Shown here: positions 59,885 through 64,000 of the stretch, one piece after another
How positions within the stretch are numbered: position 1 is the first letter of the stretch
Layout of the letters: the number at the start of each line of letters is the position of its first letter
Origin: Streptomyces sp. G-G2
Lineage (GTDB): Bacteria; Actinomycetota; Actinomycetes; Streptomycetales; Streptomycetaceae
Direction: 5' to 3'
Assembly: GCF_030063135.1 (NCBI RefSeq)
Contig: NZ_JASISO010000024.1
Span: 28,689-92,688, forward strand
DNA length: 64,000 bases
Made by a program: the position numbers and the translations under genes
The notes under the pieces: generated by a model
Databases searched by the model: none
Told to the model about the DNA's origin: nothing
What the model saw: only the letters and a program-made list of their open reading frames with translations

Positions 59885-61327
59885 ATGCGGCGGGTACTGG
59901 TGGCCGGGATCAGCGGGGCCGGGAAGTCGGCCCTGGCGGCGGAGCTGGGCCGACGGTCCGGGCTGCCGCACCACGGGATGGACGCGCTGCACTTCACCGG
60001 GCCGGGGTGGGCCGTGAACGAGGACTTCGTGCGGGACACGGCCCGCCTCGCGGCCGGGGACCGCTGGATCTTCGACTCGCTCGGCTACCCCGCCGTGCGG
60101 GACCTGCTGTGGGAGCGGGCCGACACCGTCGTCTGGCTGGACCATCCCCGCCGCGTGATCATGTGGCGGGTGCTGCGCCGCTCGGTGCGCAGGACCGTGT
60201 TCCGAGAGCGGGTCTTCGGGGGGAACGTCGAAACCTGGGGCGACTGGCTGCGCGCCGACCACCCGGCCTGGTGGGCCTGGTCTCAGTACGCCGCCCGGCG
60301 TGCCGAGATCGCCCGGCGGGCGGCCGATCCGCGCTTCGCACCGCTGCGGGTGGTGCGGCTGCGGAACCAGGCCGAGGCGGACGCCTGGCTGCGGGGGCTC
60401 GGCGCGGACGGCCCGGCTCAGGCGTGTTCCGACAGGGACGGCTCAGCCCCCGGGCGCGGCGGGGCGCAGGCGGCTCAGGCCGGTGCGGGCGGTGCGGCCG
60501 CGGCGGCGCCATTCGGAGCGCGGGATCCGGGCGCGCTGGCCCCCGCTGGTGATCAGGGCGTTCACCGGGGTGTGCGGGTCGGCCGCCATCCCCTTGGCGA
60601 CCAGGACGCCGACCACCAGCGGCACCAGGGCCACGGCGAGGGCGGACCCGGCGGTGGTGACGTGCCGTACGCCGGGGTGCCGCAGGCTCGGGTACCGCGT
60701 GCTCAGGTGCCATGCGCGCGGGTACCGGCTGCGGGTACGGGGGCGGGTGGCGGCGTCGGATGTCATGGTCCCATTCGACCAGCGGCGGCGCCGCGGGGAA
60801 TCGGGCGGCGTACTCAGGTCGTTGGGGACGAAGTACTCAGTGAGGAGTGGTCCGGGATGACGGATTCGGCTTCCGGGGAAGGCTTCGAGCCCGCGACGGG
60901 CGACGGGCCGGTGCCCGCCGGGGATCGCGCGGCGGCGCGGTCGCGGGCCGCGCAGGTGCGTACGGCGTACGAGGGTCTGCTCACCATGCGCCGGATCCTG
61001 AGCGGGGGCTCCGGGGACGCCCCCGCGCCCTGGGAGCGGCAGCGGATGCCGCGCGCGGTGGCGCTCGTACTGGAGGCGGCGGGCCTGCCCGCGTCGGCGC
61101 TGGACGGGAGCGGCCGGCGGGCCGCCACCGGCTACCGGGTCCGGGCCGGGGAGGCCCCCGAACGGGTCGAGGTGACCTGGGTGGGCCCCCCGGGCGGCGG
61201 GGCGGCCGCGGAGGAGGAGGAACGGCTGACGGCGTGCGCCGAGGAGCTGGGCCGCCACGGCTGGGAGTGCCTGCTCTACCGGGGCCCCCGGCGGCGCCGT
61301 TTCCTGGAGGTCGAACCGCCCCGCTGA
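59885..61327 (+). CDS. Adenylate-kinase/topology-modulation-like P-loop protein, open frame runs into the next gene
   Basis: The recognisable protein is residues 1 to about 185: Walker A GISGAGKS, HHGMDALHFTGPGW, WIFDSLGYPAVRDLLW, VVWLDHPRRVIMWRVLRRS and the FGGNVETWGDW motif of the FlaR/adenylate-kinase-like small kinases. After that no stop occurs in this frame for about 290 codons, until 61327, where it has joined the gene starting at 60857. The middle part (about 60445-60855) is Gly/Ala-rich and lies opposite a well-biased minus-strand gene. Either a stop was lost, giving a real 480-residue fusion, or the true end is not where the frame ends. Confidence 0.55.
   Translation: MRRVLVAGISGAGKSALAAELGRRSGLPHHGMDALHFTGPGWAVNEDFVRDTARLAAGDRWIFDSLGYPAVRDLLWERADTVVWLDHPRRVIMWRVLRRSVRRTVFRERVFGGNVETWGDWLRADHPAWWAWSQYAARRAEIARRAADPRFAPLRVVRLRNQAEADAWLRGLGADGPAQACSDRDGSAPGRGGAQAAQAGAGGAAAAAPFGARDPGALAPAGDQGVHRGVRVGRHPLGDQDADHQRHQGHGEGGPGGGDVPYAGVPQARVPRAQVPCARVPAAGTGAGGGVGCHGPIRPAAAPRGIGRRTQVVGDEVLSEEWSGMTDSASGEGFEPATGDGPVPAGDRAAARSRAAQVRTAYEGLLTMRRILSGGSGDAPAPWERQRMPRAVALVLEAAGLPASALDGSGRRAATGYRVRAGEAPERVEVTWVGPPGGGAAAEEEERLTACAEELGRHGWECLLYRGPRRRRFLEVEPPR
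60443..60766 (-). CDS. Small single-span membrane protein
   Basis: 107 residues. A basic N-terminus (RPRTRSRYPRAWH) leads to one hydrophobic span (GSALAVALVPLVVGVLVAKGMA), then an Arg-rich tail. Third codon positions are almost all G/C, which marks it as the coding strand here. The ATG at 60766 lacks a strong ribosome site. It lies antisense to the stop-less extension of the kinase frame. No family recognised. Confidence 0.5.
   Translation of the reverse strand: MTSDAATRPRTRSRYPRAWHLSTRYPSLRHPGVRHVTTAGSALAVALVPLVVGVLVAKGMAADPHTPVNALITSGGQRARIPRSEWRRRGRTARTGLSRLRPAAPGG
60857..61327 (+). CDS. Hypothetical protein, 156 residues
   Basis: MTDSASGEGFEPATG opens an acidic N-terminus. The core is helical and charged with VRTAYEGLLTMRRIL and a C-terminal YRVRAGEAPERVEVTWVG and GWECLLYRGPRRRRFLEV. 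The ATG has GAGGAG 9 nt upstream, so it can be expressed on its own even though the upstream kinase frame runs into it in phase. Two copies of GTACTCAG (about 60810 and 60833) precede it. No family recognised. Confidence 0.6.
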   Translation: MTDSASGEGFEPATGDGPVPAGDRAAARSRAAQVRTAYEGLLTMRRILSGGSGDAPAPWERQRMPRAVALVLEAAGLPASALDGSGRRAATGYRVRAGEAPERVEVTWVGPPGGGAAAEEEERLTACAEELGRHGWECLLYRGPRRRRFLEVEPPR

Positions 61328-61381
61328 GCCGGCGGCCGAAATCCGGTGTCGCCCGGGGCGTCCGTGGTGCAGGCTCGCGGG

Positions 61382-62341
61382 ATGAGCACGATGGACGCCC
61401 TCGCGACCCGGGTCGCCGACGGCGAGACGGTGGAGTTCCGGCCCTCGGGGTCCTCGATGGTCCCGCTGGTCCACGACCGGCAGCCGGTGGTCGTCGCTCC
61501 GGCGGACCCCGCCCGGATCGAGGTCGGCGACATCGTGCTCGCGCGCGTGCGGGGCGCCGTGTACCTGCACCTGGTCTCGGCGGTGGACCCGTCGCTCGGG
61601 CGGGTCCGGATCGGTGACAACCGCGGCCGTGTCAACGGCTGGACCGGCCGTGACCGGGTGTACGGGATCTGCGTGGCCGTGGCAGGCGTACGACGCCCAG
61701 GAGCCGCGGACCGGATCCGCGGAGCGCTCCCGCCCGCCGCCGGTGCTCGCGCCCCGCTGCCCGGGGTCATCGCGGCGGCGCGGGTGGATCTGGTGCCGCT
61801 GGGGGTCGGGCACGCGGCGGAGATGGCCGGGGTGCTGGCGGATCCCGCGCTGCACCGGTTCATCGGGGGTGAACCGGCGGGCCCGGACGCGTTGCGCGCC
61901 CGCTACGCCCGGCAGAGCGCGGGCTCCCCCGACCCGGCGGTCCTGTGGGGCAACTGGGTGCTCCTGCTGCGGGGCGAGGGGCGGCTGGTGGGGGCCGTAC
62001 AGGCCACGGTCGAGGCCGGGACCGCCGAGGTGGCGTGGGTGATCGGCACGCCCTGGCAGGGCCGCGGCCTCGCGACGGAGGCGGCCCGCGCCCTGGTCGC
62101 GGCGCTGACGACGGGCCGCCCGGCGGGTGCCACCACCGTGCGGGCCGCCGCACACGCACCGGTCACGCACGCACCCGTCGCACACGCGCCCGTCGCGCAC
62201 ACGGTCGTCGCGCACGTCCACCCGGACCACCACGCCTCGGCGGCCGTGGCGTCCGCCTGCGGGCTCGCCCCCACCTCCGTCGTCCAGGACGGCGAGGTCC
62301 GGTGGCGGCTCGCGCCGCCCGGTCAGCGCGCGTCCGGGTAG
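61382..62341 (+). CDS. S24/S26 peptidase-like domain fused to a GNAT acetyltransferase
   Basis: 319 residues. The first 95 resemble the S24/S26 (LexA/signal-peptidase) fold: FRPSGSSMVPLVHDRQPVVVAP, then IEVGDIVLARVRGAVYLHLV and IGDNRGRVNGW. The Ser is present, but no clear catalytic Lys is visible. From about 130 a GNAT domain follows (RVDLVPLGVGHAAEMAGVLADP ... WVIGTPWQGRGLATEAARALVAAL), with a His/Ala/Pro/Val repeat stretch inside it. No stop or ribosome site separates the two parts. The partner or substrate of the fusion is unknown. Confidence 0.75.
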   Translation: MSTMDALATRVADGETVEFRPSGSSMVPLVHDRQPVVVAPADPARIEVGDIVLARVRGAVYLHLVSAVDPSLGRVRIGDNRGRVNGWTGRDRVYGICVAVAGVRRPGAADRIRGALPPAAGARAPLPGVIAAARVDLVPLGVGHAAEMAGVLADPALHRFIGGEPAGPDALRARYARQSAGSPDPAVLWGNWVLLLRGEGRLVGAVQATVEAGTAEVAWVIGTPWQGRGLATEAARALVAALTTGRPAGATTVRAAAHAPVTHAPVAHAPVAHTVVAHVHPDHHASAAVASACGLAPTSVVQDGEVRWRLAPPGQRASG

Positions 62342-62610
62342 CGCGTCGGCCACCACGATCGGCGTGGAGCCCTCGTGGACCGGCTCCGCCGGGCCGATGC
62401 CCGGCCCCATGGCGGTCGCCGTCTCCAGGGCCACGGCCGAACCGGCCGCGCCCATCGCCACGCGGACCTGGTCACCGGCCGCCGCACGGGGCGCGGCGTC
62501 GTGTACGAGCTGCACGAAGCCCACGTCACGGCACTCCTCCAGCAGGTCCTGGCCCACATCGGCCGCGGCGGACCAGGAGCAGGACCCGGACCCGTGTAGC
62601 CGACACGCGA
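62342..62610 (-). other. Possible remnant coding segment
   Basis: On the minus strand from about 62600 to 62335 the codon bias is strongly coding (LLEECRDVGFVQLVHDA ... VHEGSTPIVVADALPG), but the frame then runs into antisense of the GNAT gene without a stop. It looks like the 5' part of a gene whose rest is gone. No family recognised. Confidence 0.35.
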
Positions 62611-62643
62611 AGGGGGCGTGGGCCGCCATGGCCCACGCCCCCT
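62611..62643. terminator. Strong hairpin terminator
   Basis: Perfect 14-bp arms AGGGGGCGTGGGCC (62611-62624) and its complement (62630-62643) around GCCAT. It lies between the plus-strand fusion gene and the convergent LamG protein gene. Confidence 0.88.
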
Positions 62644-62650
62644 GATGCGC

Positions 62651-62690
62651 CGTTCCGTCGTTCCGGCGTTCCGTCGTTCCTGCGTTCCGC
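62651..62690. repeat. Five-copy 8-bp direct repeat
   Basis: CGTTCC recurs at an exact 8-bp period (CGTTCCGT, CGTTCCGG, CGTTCCGT, CGTTCCTG, CGTTCCGC), directly after the terminator hairpin and before the end of the LamG gene. Confidence 0.85.
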
Positions 62691-62714
62691 CGCTGTGGGG
62701 TGGCCCCTACACCG

Positions 62715-64000
62715 TTACTGCGGCCCGAAGGTCAGGGACAGCTGCGGGGTCCCCTCGTTCGCTCCGGCCTCCGAGGACCAGAGCCACGCCGGGTCGGACC
62801 CGGGGTTGGTCAGCGCCAGACCGTAGGAGCCGTTCAGGGCCGCCGCGACGGCGGCCGTGTCCAGGGTGGTCGTGGCGACCGCCGAGCCGTCCGCGATCCC
62901 GGCGAAGCTGCCGAGGGCGGTGGCGCCGAGCGCCGGGCGGTTGTTGTACGTCGTACCCGTCTCGGTCCACGCTCCGGTGACCGGGACGACGGACACGGTG
63001 TCCGTCGTACCCGCCCCGTTCATGGTGCTGGTCTTCACACTGAGCGTGGCCGACTTCAGGACCGTACCGGCGGGCGCCGCGGGCAGGCTGAAGCGCAGGT
63101 AGCTCTGGTAGAGCGCGCTGCCGCCCACCGCCAGCGAACCGGAGGTGCCGAAGTTGGTGCCGGGCGCGCCCGCGTTGGCATAGGTGTCCTCGGCGGCCTG
63201 GATCTGGACGACCGAGTCGGCCGGGGCCGTGGCGAGGGCGAAGTGGTTCTGGACCTGCGCCGGGGTGAGGACCGTCGGGTAGACGGCGGTCTCGTCGAGC
63301 TGGCCCGCCCAGTAGTCGCTCGTGGGGCGCTCCGGCCAGCTGCCGAGGCTGTCGCCGCCCGCGTGCCAGTAGCCGGAGAAGTTCTCATTGGTGGTGACGT
63401 TCAGGGTGCCCTTCTGCGCCCCGTCCACATAGAGGACCATGCCGCCCGCGCCCTGGGTCGCGACGACGTGGTGCCACTGGTTGTCGTTGTAGCGGTCGGA
63501 GCCGCCGGTGGTGATGGTGCGGGTGGCGCCGGTGTAGACGCCGTAGATCAGACGGCCGTCATTGGTCATGTAGATGTGCTTGTCGTACTGATTGCTGCCC
63601 CGCGTCTGGTTGTTGCCGAAGCCGAACAGCTTGCCGCCGCGGGTGGTGTTCGTCTTGAACCAGGTTTCCAGCGTGTAGGTGTTCCCGACCGTCGTCCGGC
63701 GGTCGCCGTACACCTGGGTGTTCGTGCCGTTGAAGCCGATCGCGGTGCTCGCGCCGGTGACCGCGCCGGGCGTCTGACGCAGCGCCGGGGCGTTGAGGTG
63801 CACGCCGCTGGAGTTGCCGCCGTCCGAGGAGTCGGCGACGAAGGGGAGCGCGCTCTCGTCGTAGCGCCAGTACTGGGTGGCGCCGTCGGTACGGACCTGG
63901 TTCGGGTAGGCGTCCACCGTGGCCGGGACGGTCACCGAGGCGGTGGCCGAGAGGGCGCTGGTGTTGCCCGCGCCGTCGGTCGCGGTCACCCGGTAGCTGT
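62715..64000 (-). CDS. Surface protein with LamG and DNRLRE-like domains, 5' part outside window
   Basis: The frame stays open to the right edge (SYRVTATDGAGN precedes the first in-window start codon), so only the C-terminal 428 or so residues are seen. They show the end of a fibronectin/Ig-like repeat (VTATDGAGNTSALSATASV), a LamG/concanavalin-type lectin domain (YTLETWFKTNTTRGGKLFGFGNN ... QWHHVVATQGAGGMVLYVDG) and a DNRLRE-type beta domain (AEDTYANAGAPGTNFGTSGSLAVGG ... YLRFSLPA). Such proteins are large secreted carbohydrate-binding or adhesive enzymes. The catalytic part, if any, is outside. Confidence 0.85.
   Translation of the reverse strand, partial: SYRVTATDGAGNTSALSATASVTVPATVDAYPNQVRTDGATQYWRYDESALPFVADSSDGGNSSGVHLNAPALRQTPGAVTGASTAIGFNGTNTQVYGDRRTTVGNTYTLETWFKTNTTRGGKLFGFGNNQTRGSNQYDKHIYMTNDGRLIYGVYTGATRTITTGGSDRYNDNQWHHVVATQGAGGMVLYVDGAQKGTLNVTTNENFSGYWHAGGDSLGSWPERPTSDYWAGQLDETAVYPTVLTPAQVQNHFALATAPADSVVQIQAAEDTYANAGAPGTNFGTSGSLAVGGSALYQSYLRFSLPAAPAGTVLKSATLSVKTSTMNGAGTTDTVSVVPVTGAWTETGTTYNNRPALGATALGSFAGIADGSAVATTTLDTAAVAAALNGSYGLALTNPGSDPAWLWSSEAGANEGTPQLSLTFGPQ

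Noticed and set aside
61721..61730. GGAGCGCTCC as a further LacI/CebR operator
   Set aside because: It lies well inside the S24-GNAT coding sequence, is only a 10-bp match, and no gene starts after it.

Overview
The window is high-GC actinobacterial chromosome, almost certainly from a Streptomyces. Codon third positions are nearly all G/C, GTG and TTG starts are common, and the gene content is typical of the genus: alanine-rich lipoproteins, an A-T-R NRPS-like enzyme, a ROK and a LacI sugar regulator, discoidin-type secreted enzymes and an opuA-type osmolyte porter. I saw no rRNA, tRNA, CRISPR array, IS element or prophage. The genes at both edges are cut by the window.

Layout. 1-4.5 kb: end of a DUF4232 lipoprotein, a VOC protein, a D-Ala-D-Ala carboxypeptidase with a long acidic repeat tail, a small Cys-rich protein and a GNAT. 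4.8-7.9 kb: a two-gene glycine-betaine type ABC operon with a CRP-like box upstream. 8.5-14 kb: secreted endonuclease I, a DJ-1/PfpI protein, a DUF2330 membrane protein, an SbcD/Mre11-like phosphoesterase and a secreted CYTH-like protein. 14.1-21.9 kb: a compact cluster of a free-standing A-T-R NRPS-like enzyme, a NarL-type two-component pair and a divergent MMPL exporter. 22-28.8 kb: a DEAD-box helicase with a terminator-like leader, a methyltransferase, a GNAT, a double-NUDIX protein and an acyltransferase-like membrane protein.

28.9-34.6 kb: a small lipoprotein, then the most striking pair in the window. An RNA ligase fused to a P-loop kinase is translationally coupled to a protein of about 1,086 residues that combines MJ1316, endonuclease/exonuclease/phosphatase, 2H-phosphoesterase and CCA/poly(A)-polymerase-like nucleotidyltransferase domains. 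This looks like a self-contained RNA-repair cassette.

34.9-52.3 kb is a carbohydrate region. It holds three secreted proteins (discoidin plus beta-helix, DUF1996, TIM-barrel hydrolase plus discoidin), an oxidoreductase, a sugar ABC importer with a GH1 beta-glucosidase, a divergent ROK repressor with an AT-rich inverted repeat between them, a strip of decayed genes, and a GH3 beta-glucosidase followed by its LacI-type regulator. A perfect 42-bp palindrome sits just upstream of the GH3 gene. Its 16-bp core recurs with one mismatch upstream of the DUF1996 gene 15 kb away, which suggests one LacI regulon linking the two loci.

52.3-64 kb: a secreted Ig-like protein, an AAA+/TPR/TPR overlapping operon of unknown job, an SDR, a peptidoglycan-binding membrane protein, a second copy of the small lipoprotein family seen at 28.9 kb (with the same upstream 13-mer at the same distance), a MerR/GyrI regulator, an adenylate-kinase-like gene with no stop codon of its own, a small membrane protein on the opposite strand, an S24/S26-GNAT fusion, and the C-terminal part of a LamG/DNRLRE surface protein running off the right edge.
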